Shown here: one piece after another, positions 31,301 through 41,074 of the stretch
Numbering within the stretch: the first letter of the stretch is position 1
Layout: every line of letters starts with the position of its first letter
Origin: Globisporangium splendens
Lineage: Eukaryota; Oomycota; Peronosporomycetes; Pythiales; Pythiaceae
Assembly: GCA_006386115.1 (NCBI GenBank)
Contig: VFIW01000037.1
Location: 186,001 to 250,000, forward strand
Direction: 5' to 3'
Length of the DNA stretch: 64,000 bases
The notes under the pieces: model-generated
Told to the model about the DNA's origin: nothing
Databases searched by the model: none
The model's input: only the letters and a program-made list of their open reading frames with translations
Program-made: the position numbers and the translations under genes

Positions 31301-32569
31301 CAGCTGATTGGCGTCGACGGTCAGCAACGTCGCCGCGGCGTCTCGCGACCATATACAGTTTGGCGCTAAATCTGTGGATGAGTTCGTTGGATCGGTCGAC
31401 TGCCGATCGTTGTTTTCGTCGTGCTCGAATGTGAGGTTACCGATGTGTAATAATGCTGCTAGCAGGTCAAAAATACCCGAACGCTCGAAATCTGTGAAGC
31501 CGACCACCTGCATAGCGTCCACGACGCGCTGGAACATCTCTTTATCTTCAGTCCCGTCTCGTCTTTTGAAGCACTGACTTTGGTTCAGATATCGATAGTG
31601 CAGGAACTGTCGCGCGGCCTCCGGGACGTCGCCAACATCACCCGTGGCCATCACTTCGCCATGCGGAGGATCCAGCTGCCATCGTTTCCTTGACGCAGGG
31701 GATGCGCCACTCGTCATCTCGTAGAAAATGTGGTAATTGCGCTCGCCAATCGATTGCGATACGAGCCGCACTTTCTCGAGCAAATACGTTTGAATGCTCG
31801 CACCTGTCAGTCGGCCGCCTGATGTGAAGTGGAGTTTAATGAACTTGCCAAAGCGGCTCGAGTTGTCATTCCGCAGTGTACGCGCGTTGCCAAATGATTC
31901 CAGCAGTGTATTCGTCTGCAGCACCTTTGCGGCGATGCCGGCTTGGCCCATTTTCGACATGGTTAGCGACTGCGCTTGGTTGTCGCCAGCCTGCGCCAAG
32001 TACTCCATCAAAAACTTGGTCGATTCGGTTTTGCCACTGCCACTTTCGCCACTGACGAGGATCGACTGGTCGCTCATGACGCCGTTGAGTCCTAATAGCA
32101 TGGCCTTGTACGCTTCGCCCGCGACTTGATAAATATGCGGCGCCATGGCACGCCCCTTGAGGTTGCTCTGCCGTGTCTCGTACGACTGCAAATACGCATA
32201 CATCACTTGCTTCTCGTAGAGTCCGCGTAGTTTCTGGAACGGATTCACGGCCAAGAGGATGGCGCCCGTGTTGGTGTAGATTTTCTGTTTCTGGAAGCGG
32301 GTCTCGAGCGCGGCCAGGATGCTGTTTTCGTCCAACTCGAGCAGCGACGTGAGGTCGTCGACGTCCAATTCGCCCACATTCGCTCCCGAGAGCAAGCGCA
32401 TGTCCGCGACCGACGCGTTCGGGTCTTCCGGGACGCTCATCTCCGTCGTCGTGCCGTCATTCAGCTTGATCTTGGCGATGGCGCCCGCGGGGTTCACGTA
32501 CCGGTCGACGATGATGCCGGGGATCCAGACGCCTGCGACGCGCACTTCCACTTCTGCGCCGACGTTCAT
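28334..32569 (-). CDS. Unconventional myosin with FYVE zinc finger and C-terminal GAF domain
   Basis: Intronless, 1411 aa from ATG 32569. The myosin head covers about aa 60-800: P-loop GESGSGKTEST (about 174), switch I NDNSSRFGKF (about 233) and switch II DIFGFEVF (about 491). A basic neck with degenerate IQ-like segments follows (about 850-950), then a Gln/Ser-rich linker. The FYVE finger (about 1125-1185) has WVNDED, KRKHHCRACGEVIC and MRVCVSC, i.e. all PtdIns(3)P-binding signatures. A GAF domain closes the protein (about 1243-1400; FCAHTIC, FRDNPMV, AGATIF, LGTVAVFD). Myosins with a FYVE domain are known from oomycetes. The architecture suggests an actin motor recruited to endosomes; the GAF ligand is unknown. 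Confidence 0.92.
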   Translation of the reverse strand: MNVGAEVEVRVAGVWIPGIIVDRYVNPAGAIAKIKLNDGTTTEMSVPEDPNASVADMRLLSGANVGELDVDDLTSLLELDENSILAALETRFQKQKIYTNTGAILLAVNPFQKLRGLYEKQVMYAYLQSYETRQSNLKGRAMAPHIYQVAGEAYKAMLLGLNGVMSDQSILVSGESGSGKTESTKFLMEYLAQAGDNQAQSLTMSKMGQAGIAAKVLQTNTLLESFGNARTLRNDNSSRFGKFIKLHFTSGGRLTGASIQTYLLEKVRLVSQSIGERNYHIFYEMTSGASPASRKRWQLDPPHGEVMATGDVGDVPEAARQFLHYRYLNQSQCFKRRDGTEDKEMFQRVVDAMQVVGFTDFERSGIFDLLAALLHIGNLTFEHDENNDRQSTDPTNSSTDLAPNCIWSRDAAATLLTVDANQLEKALSVRKIRAGTDFVSVKLSAEQANNARDALAKALYGRLFDWMVGKVNEFLKMDDSQKAKGGMHFIGILDIFGFEVFPKNSFEQLCINFANETLQQQFNDYVFKMEQLEYEAQGVDWKYVEFLDNQDCVNLISQRPTGILPLVDEECLIPKGNDTTFASKLYRAWEGHPRFSASRMQKASGNFTIVHYAGNVEYSSVGFLEKNKDVLHQEAVDLLVYSPQEGSFTRTLCEGIGFRDRAKSSPRQRANASKQRGGSVGLQFKEQLTALLETLQTTSPHYVRCLKPNDTCIAGKYDRERVLNQLRCNGVMEAVRVARAGFPIRIPHDEFVGRYFSLKRAKNPLTIKKPGVTTSFGLGDELSQATMLAGEAKELLKDLITILPKEHDAGSAQSSFENSDQAQFSTQCMSVGCQMGISKMFMKKSTYDYLEDMRTQRLRRHMVKIYHAMLCFFARSRYLKLRHAIRSVQLSFRYKKRREQNRRRKLIMIRRKNGRTVQGFVRMVTQRNKYRRFINVVKMLQWRFRYRRMLAVVRLAQEKEQGRLQKQKQEREQQQQHQYQYQDSYTASDSSSESSMTSNDVEGSTTSSQYSDDYYPSNDTFPMHGLKTVDEKSNQLMPRRPSQFVGRPSQAIDNLRPIDAPPRQSTRVSRTYSDNLHSNYQGAVNNNNFMPHRNSVMPPRKSSFRNTRSSRAVALPRLDVVQQTQWVNDEDRFSCHICNKRFNMFKRKHHCRACGEVICNSCSLYHRIQSRSMRVCVSCVAFHSLDSPTSSTASTAFSRAGGGSTGSAASRKTSNGSNFEPGRSSTLSGGSWRNAWPEPPFPDDEEERLAVLKELNIRELANSGKFNMYCEVAAKTMKCPIAYVSIIEEEEQVLVANIGMAHSTLPRELSFCAHTICQPNVLVVLDTKNDDRFRDNPMVKGDKGAVKIRYYAGATIFSRDGHALGTVAVFDTKPRREADQEHIGMLQHLSFLASEKMTQSTIQEDSDSEFL

Positions 32570-34096
32570 GCTGACTGTCGTCTGGAACGGCAATATATAT
32601 ATTTAAATCCGGTAGCGCGCGCGCGTGCACACACCTGCTGCCGTGTCTCCTTTGCGCTTGGTCCTTCTGCTTGTTGACAACAGACAGACAGTCGTTGCAC
32701 ACCCACACGCACGCACGCGCGTCTTCTTCTTCTTTATTGTCGGGAGATGCGCGCTTTGACGTCGAATGAAACGCACGCGCACTCACTGGAACAGACTCTT
32801 TCTTGCTTTGACTGGGCGAATGATGTCAGGACAGACGCAGTTGCTGAAGCTAATCGTCGAGAGAAACTGCCCGCCTGCAATGGGAATATGCCAGCGACAG
32901 GAATAGAAAGAAAGCTTCGCGCTCGCTCCCCTTTCGCTTCTTCCCTTCTCGCTTTACAGCGGTGACTGCCTGACGCGTCTAAATTCCGCACTGGCGCGGC
33001 GGTTGCACCAGCTTTTCGAGTCAGTCAGGGAGGGGGGTGAGTGGCCAGCTCAACAGCAAAGCGCTGTCTTTTCTTAATCGCTTGTAACAACTGCGCTACA
33101 GTACCGCCACCCCTCTCACCCATCCCTACCCCTTTTACGTCAGCACACACACACACCAAAAGCGCTGCATACAAAATGGAAAACATGAAACTGTACCTAC
33201 CTAACCCTTCTTCCTGCCCTCCCTCCCCCAACCAGTCTCATTCTACAGTACATCCCAAAAGATCGCCGCCCACCAGCTGCAACGCACGGAAGACGAACGT
33301 CGGTCGTCGCCTTCGTGATGAAGGTCGGTCCACACAGTGCGCTATACAAAAGCACAGCCATTTCGCCTGGACGTCGTCCACCTCTTTGCACACAGCTCCG
33401 CCACATAAAGTAGCCTCGCCCGCGCCAGCTGCTGCTGGTCCCTAAAGTCAGAAAAGAGCGAACGAAATAAATGCGAAGAGCGAGACCGCGGCGCCAGCAT
33501 GCATCAACACCCAGAAACGACAGCAAAGAATAAAGAACCGCAACACACACTGGCCGTCGAAAACTAAAGACACCCGCGCGCACAAATATTCGTGTTCCGT
33601 TGTTAAAGAGAGCAAGTTCCCGCGTTCCATTGCGACCACACATCCCCCGTTGTTCGGTAAAAACACGCCATCACTGTACTATCGTCTGTCATGGTGCAAA
33701 AGTGCATGCAGCATTACTGAAGCAGCATTAGTTACGTGGCACATCCATATGCAACATCGACTTGCAGAGCACAATATTGAACCCGTAATTAACATCCATC
33801 ATTCCATATCTAACAGGAGTTGACTTTATTTGGTAGATGACCATCACTCTGTTCTAACGTGATCACTACCATCAGCATGCGATCGAGAGCTAGTTTTGCC
33901 CACTCTGTGCAGGTGTGTGCTCGCCTTTCTTCCTTCTTTCCTTTTTTTTTATAGTTTAGATGCTCGAGAGGATCCTGCTTGCGATGTGCTGCCGCCGTGA
34001 CGTTTTCACAAATCCACCGACGCGCATGCGCGATCGCAAGTGTCTGAACTCTTGATTGCCTCCTGTCCCGCGCCGCGTCGTCCCTCGAGCGTGCGT
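32570..34096. other. 1.5-kb intergenic region
   Basis: Upstream region of the myosin gene and 3' flank of the next leftward gene. C-rich low-complexity stretches and short shadow frames only; no supported gene or element. Confidence 0.5.
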
Positions 34097-35863
34097 TCAC
34101 CGGAACGATGACGACGAGCATTGCTGCTGCTGCTGTTGTCCAGAAGCAGCGGCGCCATTTTCCTTACTGTGCGCTCGACGCGCGCGCCGCGGATTCGTGT
34201 GCGGCTGCATAAGCTCTTTCTGGCGCGGCACGAGCCGCAACTCACGCACCGTCGCGAGGAAGTCGTACAGAAGCGAACTGAGAATGCTGTGCGTCAGTGC
34301 ACCGCCTGGTACGGATGGCTGATTGTGTCTGTGCGCTTGCCCGCAATTATTGGAGTGGTGTGAGTGCGGCGCATTGCCGCGCCAGACGCCGACGAGCTCT
34401 ATTGTTAACAGCTCATAGTCGACATCATATGAGATTTTCCTGTTCAGCAAAGGCATTCATTGCATTGCACACACAAACCACAACAACCGAATTAGTCTTC
34501 ATGCACAGGCAAGTACGTAACACCACATGGCGAATGTACTCACAAGACTTGCAGCATCACTTCCATGCTGCGTAGCTCCAGCACTGTCAGGGGTGCGCGC
34601 TGCACCAAAATGCCCGATAAATAAAGGGAGAATTGCGCGATCGAGTCCACGGGCGGCTCCGTCGACTCGGGTGTCCATGGCGTCTCTTCTTCTCGGTACT
34701 CGCGATGGTACTTCTGGATGAGCACGAACAAAAACGCGGGGAACGGCTGGTGAACTTTGGCTTCAAACTCTGCTTCTACTGCACCGAAAACGCGTGGACC
34801 CACACACATATATACAAAGCATACACGAATCCACATGTCAAATTCACGACAACAGACTCACAGACACATCACATACAGAGAGCGACACAGGAGTGACCGA
34901 GAGTGTTACCTGCGTCGCCCAAGTCTGTCGAGTCAATCGTGATCTTACGTGAGTCCATGTAATGCTTCAAGCGCTCGCGAACGCACAGAATCGTCTCACG
35001 GAGCTTCGAAAATGTGACAACGTACTCGCGCGCGTGCCACTGGAATTGCATCGCGCGCCATCGGACCGCTTCTTCCTCCTGGAAGCGCAGATGCGACGGG
35101 ATTTCGACACTTGGACATTTGGATTTACACGCAAGCTGGAAAAACTGCGTGTCGTCTTCTATCCGCTTAAGATCGGCGAATTTGTACTTGGTCACTTCAA
35201 ACGGCAGAGTGCGGAACGTTTGGTCGAGAAGCGCGAATTGGGTCTCCAGCTTCTCCGACAGCGCGCGGAATGAGTTGATATCCTGTGAGTTGAAGCGGAA
35301 CCCTCGCCGTGCTCCACAAATAAGCAGAATCTGCGCAGTGCAAGAATAATAGGCATCCAGTCATTCTCTGATCCAGAGTATACACACTCCTTAAACGCAG
35401 CTTGGCTCGTAATGACAGACGTACATCATTGAGCACGTGGAGACACAGGCGTTCCGTTGAGCTGCTGATGTTCCACTCGCTGCGCTCGTCCTCTGTTGGT
35501 TTGTGATACCGCAGCGCGTCGACGAAGCGCAGCATCTGCGTCGGCGGCTTGATCAAGTACGCAGAGCCATCAAAGTTCTGCATGTACCACGCACAAGCAC
35601 AGAGGTGTAAGGAAGAGTGAGCGATCTATCGGGTTTTTCCCCATTCGTTCCTCTTTTTTTGATTTTGATCGCCTCCTTACATCAAAGAGCGGTTTCGGCG
35701 CCACTTTCCGCAGCGCCACCTTGGGCAGCACGAACTTCCCGCACTCACCGCCTGCGCCACCTTTGCTCTCATCCAGCATCATGGACAGCGCGAACGGCGC
35801 CGCGGGGCGATGGCACGCGCTGGCGGCGCCGTCCGGCAGCTCGGGCTGCTGAGTTTTCTCCAT
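34097..35863 (-). CDS. Conserved-looking protein of unknown function, 5 exons
   Basis: Exons 35863..35681, 35577..35386, 35282..34910, 34778..34544 and 34439..34097 keep phase through every join and give 441 aa, which argues strongly that the gene is real. After a Pro/Ala-rich N-terminus the protein is mostly helical and charged (for example FQEEEAVRWRAMQFQWHARE, FSKLRETILCVRERLKHYMD). A more hydrophobic segment follows (AFLFVLIQKYHREYREE), and the tail ends in poly-Gln and Ser. No signal peptide, membrane span or known catalytic motif is visible. I do not recognise the family; a scaffold or armadillo-like fold is possible but unsupported. Confidence 0.65.
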
Positions 35864-36030
35864 CTTCTTCTCTTCTGCTTCTCGTGTTTATTTTGCGTTA
35901 CCTCACTCTGCAAGCATAAATAGCACAACTCTATACGTTTCCATTGGTTATAATCTCAGATACAATCTTTGGATTTCAGCCAATGAGTGAACTGTAAATG
36001 CCGGTTGAAGCGCTCATGCATTCTTGTTCG

Positions 36031-36045
36031 TTCTCATTTCGTCAA
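36031..36045 (+). promoter_or_regulatory. Candidate oomycete initiator (Inr) element
   Basis: TTCTCATTTCGTCAA fits the TCATTYYNCA initiator pattern better than any other site seen here. It ends 2 bp before the renalase ATG, implying a very short 5' UTR or a start further upstream. Confidence 0.35.
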
Positions 36046-36046
36046 G

Positions 36047-37516
36047 ATGGCGCAGGGCAACAAGGTGCTGGTGGTCGGCGCGGGCGTGACGGGCGCCGCG
36101 CTCTCGCACTTGCTGCAAGATGCCAAGCGCGCGCTCAAGCACGTGCCGGAGGTCGTCGTGTGGGAGAAGAACAACATCGCGGGCGGCCGCATGATGGCCA
36201 GGTGAACTCAATGTTTGCATGTCATTTTCTCGCCTGTGTTTCGATCGGTTCATTGGACTGAAAGTGTACGAGTGTGGTGAATATGGCCATCACAGGTCGT
36301 TCCGGAAGAACTGCAGCGTGCACGTGGATATTGGCGCTCAGTATCTGACGAGATTCACGGCTGCGAACGACGATTTCCGCGCGCTCTTGATGCAAAAGCA
36401 CAAGCTGGTGCCGTTCGACGAGAGTGCGATTGCGCAAGATTCCTACCATCAAGCACGTCGCACGGATGCGTCAGACGGCAAACCGCTGCTCGATCACTTG
36501 ATTTGCCCGGATGCACTTGGCTTTCGATCGATGGTGCAAGAGCTGCTCGAAGGTATGCATTGATGCTTTTTGGATGCGAGCTTACTTATCCAGTAATGAT
36601 GTTGCCGACCATTTCTCACGCATGACATGATATCATGTACTTAGGGACGCCAACGGTACTATCGCAAGAGCTTGAGTGTTTTGAGGTTCTCAATGATACT
36701 CAAATCAGAGTCGTCTCTGTCGATGGACATGAAGAGATCGTGAATAATTTGGTGCTCACATGCCCAGTCCCGAACGTAAGCGAATATTGCATTTTTTCTT
36801 TTGTGCTTGATGCATGGAGAGAATGATGCCTAAAGTTGTGTGCCGGACTTGCGGTATAGGTTTTGCCGATTTTGGACAAGAGCACTGCCTTCCCCGCTTG
36901 TGCTGCGGAACTGGAAGCGCTGGCAGCAGTTCAATACTCGCAACGATTTGCGCTTGCATACCTTTTCAACGCAGAGATTGCGTCGCAGGTGCAAGAGCTC
37001 GGATGGACTTCCAAGTATGTGTCCAAGGAAGAAGATGATGTTGTTCGTTACCTGTGTTGGGACAACCTCAAGAAGCAAGGAAGTGCTGGAGAGAAACCTC
37101 ACTTCACTCTCTTGGTTCACACTTCGGTGCCGTTCGGCGTGAAGAACATGGACAGCAAGCACGAAAACGATGAAATCCTCGCGACGATCACCAAGTCTGT
37201 CAAGAGAATCCTGCCATTCCTTCCAGACGAAGAAGATGTCATCATGCATCGCTGGAGGTCAGTGAAGAGATGGGCTACTGGAAATATTGTCACATGCATT
37301 CTCATGTCTGTGCTTTTACGTGTGTGGTGTGCTAGAATTTCGCAAGTGACCAAGCCGTACAGTGAGGCGTCGATTTCTGTCCTTGTCCTCAGCGAGTCGC
37401 CAAAAATCGTGCTGGCTGGAGACGCGTTCCTAGGCTCAAACTTCGACAATTGTCTTCTGTCCGCGAAAGCAGCTGCAGACATTATCACAAAAGGTGCTAT
37501 CAGCAGTGGATTATGA
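36047..37516 (+). CDS. RNLS: Renalase-like FAD-dependent oxidoreductase, 5 exons
   Basis: Exons 36047..36201, 36296..36552, 36645..36775, 36860..37257 and 37336..37516 join in phase to 373 aa. The N-terminus has the Rossmann dinucleotide motif VLVVGAGVTGAAL, followed by WEKNNIAGGRM and DIGAQYLTRF, as in renalase and other small flavin amine-oxidase-fold proteins. TCPVPN, VHTSVPFGV and the C-terminal LAGDAFLGSNFDNCLLSA also match renalase. Animal renalase oxidises the isomeric 2- and 6-dihydro forms of NAD(P)H back to NAD(P)+, so a metabolite-repair role is the best guess. No signal peptide is seen. The last intron is 78 nt and free of in-frame stops, so its retention would add 26 residues without a shift. 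Confidence 0.85.
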
Positions 37517-37690
37517 GGATCCCAATCCTCATGAATAAAGAAAAGAATGGAACCTGTTGGCTATGGCAAGTACACCAAATTGTTTGTTCACCACGCATCA
37601 CGTATTGGGAGCTACTGGCTCGCAATGCAATAGGCAATGCCTCGTTCGGAGATCAGCAGTTTGTTTTATATTGCTGACCATTGCTTTATA

Positions 37691-39132
37691 CTACAACCGT
37701 CTCTTCATAATACGCGAGACGATCGGAACTGCCGCAACAGAAAGCAGTGCTGCGACTCGCGCTCCCATCGCGTCGGCGTGTTGCTGCATCAGCTGAACAG
37801 CTACGGGATCTGGTGGACCTGTTCGCAGCTGTGGATCCATGACAGCGACAGCGCCGATGGCAAGACCGTTGACACGAATCGGGATGCCGAAATAAAACCT
37901 TGCTTTCACTGCTTGAGGCATCGGGTTTTCTCGGAAGATTGGGTCTTCCGGTACACTGCTCACCAAGAGATGCTACTCAGTGGATCCCATCGTGTAGTCG
38001 CACATGCCGATATCCCTCGAGAAGCAAGAGAACTGCAGCATGGAGCCATAGTTTCCGACAATCAGCTCCACGCTGGTGTCGGCAACGCTGATGAAGCAGG
38101 TCGCAGCATTGAAAGCAGCACCAATCTCGGTGCAAATACCCTGAAGCTTGTGATAGTGCAATTTGTGCTGTCGCTGCAAAGCATTCATCATCTCTGTGCG
38201 CTTTGCCTGTGTTTTCCGCACGGACTCTGGAGGGCTCTGGGTCGCTCCATGAACCATTTCCGATAGCATTCAGGAGGCAAGCCTGGATACGAGACGCATT
38301 TCCCATCCACTTGGTTGGGGCAGAAAAACGATTTGGCGAGCTGGGTTTTGTAAGCTTTGACTTTGCTGCAGATCCAGCAATGGCTGCTATCCGTTCGCGA
38401 ATTCTGCTGCTGATGTTGTTGTTGCGCGTCGTCGCGTGTCGCTGCTTTACAAGGACTGTTCGCTGCGACTGCGAACGCTTTGCAATGAGAGCACAAGACT
38501 TGTCGATGGAACGATGCCGATATGTATCGGAGGCTTGCGGGACTTCGTCTTGGCGACGGAGACGAGTTTACGCTGCACGGACTCATGCTCCCTGCGTAGC
38601 AGTGAGGTCCGCTCCCAACAGGTGATATCGGCGGAAGCACCATCGACGAGCCGCCGTCGGTTTTCGCGCCTTTCACTGCCACCACGGAGCTCTTGGTTGG
38701 TGTAGACCTCGTCCAGCCAGAAAATGGGAAGCACCTAGGACTACATGTCGATGATGTGTGTTGGTCCGCGACGCTCGTGGTATCGACCTCGAGCTTCAGC
38801 TTCGCGTTGCACATCCTCGGTCTTTGCGCCGCACTCTTTGCAGCATCGGTCGGTTGCGCGCGAGTGAGTTGGTTTGCACTGTTCTGCAGCACGACGCCAG
38901 AAGAGGTGGTGATGCTCGTGGTGCTGCCACCGGCGCTCGACACGTTGGTGTCGTGGCCGCCGCGCACCGCAATCACAGGCGAGCGCTTCCACTGCAGCGC
39001 GTTCATGCTGAGTGGTACAGCGGTGACAAATCGTGGAACAGCCACGATGCGCGAAAAGAGTGTCCATCCATTTATGGCGATCTTATCCAAAGAAAGGCGG
39101 TCTGATAATGGCAGTCCTAGACTAGGATGCAT
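37691..39132 (-). pseudogene. Decayed GAF-domain gene with frameshift and in-frame TAG
   Basis: Three minus-strand pieces cover one former protein. The upstream part (39132..38188) encodes Ser/Pro-rich sequence with Cys pairs (VLCSHCKAF, HCWICSKVKAY). Near 38270 coding potential jumps frame without any plausible intron. The GAF domain then begins (LQGICTEIGAAFNAATCF), meets an in-frame TAG at 37973-37975, and continues in the same frame as EDPIFRENPM and LAIGAVAVMDPQL to 37691. The GAF resembles the one at the end of the myosin-FYVE-GAF protein, so it probably derives from the same FYVE/GAF family. Sequencing error could explain one lesion, less easily two. Confidence 0.6.
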
Positions 39133-39659
39133 GGCCTAGATTGGTGTGTACACTAAATTGGGAGGTGGGTTCATTTGTCATCTTGATTACTCTCTTACAA
39201 GCGCATGTCATCTTGAGTGGCGTATGATTGCATAGAGAGCAACATTGCGCACGTCCCACTTACTCAATTGCCATCGTCATCTCGTTCTCAGGCTTGCACT
39301 CGGAAATAGTTTCCAGTGGCTTCTATAATCGATTTCGCGCATGAGCTGTCGCATGCAGCAGTCGCATGCAGCAGTCGCCACTGTCCCATGTAACAGAAAG
39401 GAGAAGAAAAATGCGCAGTTGATTTTCATCAAATGCACAAATGCTCTTATATCATGTTCCTGATTTGACCCGGGTGACGAGGAAGTTATTTATCATAAAT
39501 AAATGACGCGTAAAGAATAAATCAGCCATGTGCGACAAAGGAGGAGGGGGCAGAATTTATTTTTATCTTCCCAACCGTTAACGCACCCACCCCGCATTTC
39601 AGAATTGTGCACGCAGGCCAGCGCGCAGTGTCGAAGAAGGAGAAGCCGCGCCGACGACC
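39133..39659. other. Intergenic region between divergent genes
   Basis: No supported gene. It holds a 13-bp unit repeated in tandem at 39348-39373 (GTCGCATGCAGCA twice). Confidence 0.5.
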
Positions 39660-40538
39660 ATGACGCTGGAGCTGCCGGAGCTCAAAGGCGCGTACATTGT
39701 GCGGGTGCGATTTTGTGGGTGTATGCGCAGTTGCTGACGTTCTGTGTGTGTGTGTGTGTGGATCGCTTTCAAACTGTGCAGGATACTTGCGCAAGAAGTC
39801 GCGCCAAGACCGATGGCAGCGACGCTACTTTGAAGCGACCACGCACTATCTGACCTACTACAAGGTGCGCGGCGTCTTCTACCATATGCTTAAGAAAACC
39901 ACATGCGCTGACTGTGATACGTGTGCGCATATAGAGCCGCGAGAGCGAGAAGCTGCTGGCGTGCATCGACCTGTGGCGAACACAAAACATCGAGCTGAAC
40001 GGAGATGACCCGTCGAAGCTCGAGTTTTCGATCGGCATTGGCGAACAGTCGTATTTACTAAAGGCGGAGACGGCGGACGAAGCACAGCGATGGATAAAGG
40101 TGCGATTAAAACAGCAATCATTGACCTTGTTGCGTAATGCCCTGGTGTTAACAGCATACGATTCTTGTGTTTTCAAATAAACAGGGACTGCGCGCGCGCC
40201 AGCACCGTCCAGAAGGTGCGCCTTCGGAAGTATTTAGTCGACGAAGCGAGCAGTTTGACGCAGAGAGTGACGCCTCGAGTGAATATGGCGGTCGACGACC
40301 AGGATACGCGTCGTCCGACACGGGTTCCCATGGGAACGACCGGAAGCAGAAGCAGAAGCAGCAGCAGTACCATACGAACTACACAGACTCCAGCGCGAAC
40401 CCCATTGTCCCGAACGCGAACGCGATCGCGGCGGGCAAGTATCCGATGCTCAAGACCGACCAGAGCGTGCCAAAGAAAGGTGGCTCCGCCGACGACAACG
40501 TTGACGCTGCGTGCTGTGCGCCGTGCAAGACGATGTAG
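39660..40538 (+). CDS. PH-domain protein ending in a CAAX box
   Basis: Exons 39660..39687, 39782..39864, 39935..40099 and 40185..40538 give 209 aa. A pleckstrin-homology domain occupies about aa 8-115: LKGYLRKKSRQDRWQRRYF, THYLTYYK, a middle strand ending FSIGIGEQSYLLKA, and the terminal helix EAQRWIKGL with its invariant Trp. The linker is Ser/Gln-rich. The protein ends ACCAPCKTM: CKTM is a farnesylation-type CAAX motif, and nearby cysteines could be palmitoylated, so membrane attachment is likely from both ends. The first intron begins with GC if the PH domain is to read correctly, and it contains a (TG)n tract. Confidence 0.75.
39742..39760. repeat. (TG)n microsatellite in intron 1 of the PH-CAAX gene
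   Basis: About nine TG dinucleotides, 20 bp before the acceptor. Confidence 0.85.
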
Positions 40539-41074
40539 TCGCTTCGACACTACGCCAGACGAATTGGCATCGCACAGAGAGCCCCTCTCTCCTTTTTCCA
40601 TGCAGCTCGCAGCTACTGTGAGGTCATCATATTAAAAGGTCAAGCGTACGATGCGAGTGCGCTTGTCCCCACCTCGTTCCGCACCCTCGTTTTTTTCTTT
40701 GTGTGGCACGCGGAGACACACAGAAGAGAGAGAGTACCACGTTCATTTTGGAGGTCGTATCGACAGCATATACGCGCCCTCATTCTCTCTCTCTCTCCTT
40801 CTGCTCCATCAAGTAAAAAATACAAGCCAAATGCAAGCATTTTCTCCTCATAATCCACACACATCGATCGTTTACTTCAATTTTCTATCGTCAAAGCCTA
40901 TCGAACAGCATATTCCCAACCTTTTTGTCGTCATATTTTAACTCGAATTGTACCTCCTATGAAGCACTATTAGCAGACTCAAGGTCCGTCGTCCTGTGGT
41001 TTGGTCTGAGTGCGAGCGGCCATAAGGACGAGCGAGATCACGACCGACAGCAGAAGGAAGGACACGGCGACAGC
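40539..41074. other. Intergenic region
   Basis: 3' flank of the PH-CAAX gene and upstream region of IWS1. CT-rich tracts near 40783-40798; nothing else seen. Confidence 0.5.

Noticed and set aside
33197..33643. 148-aa minus-strand frame upstream of the myosin gene
   Set aside because: Low-complexity Arg/Gly composition, non-ATG starts, no motif.
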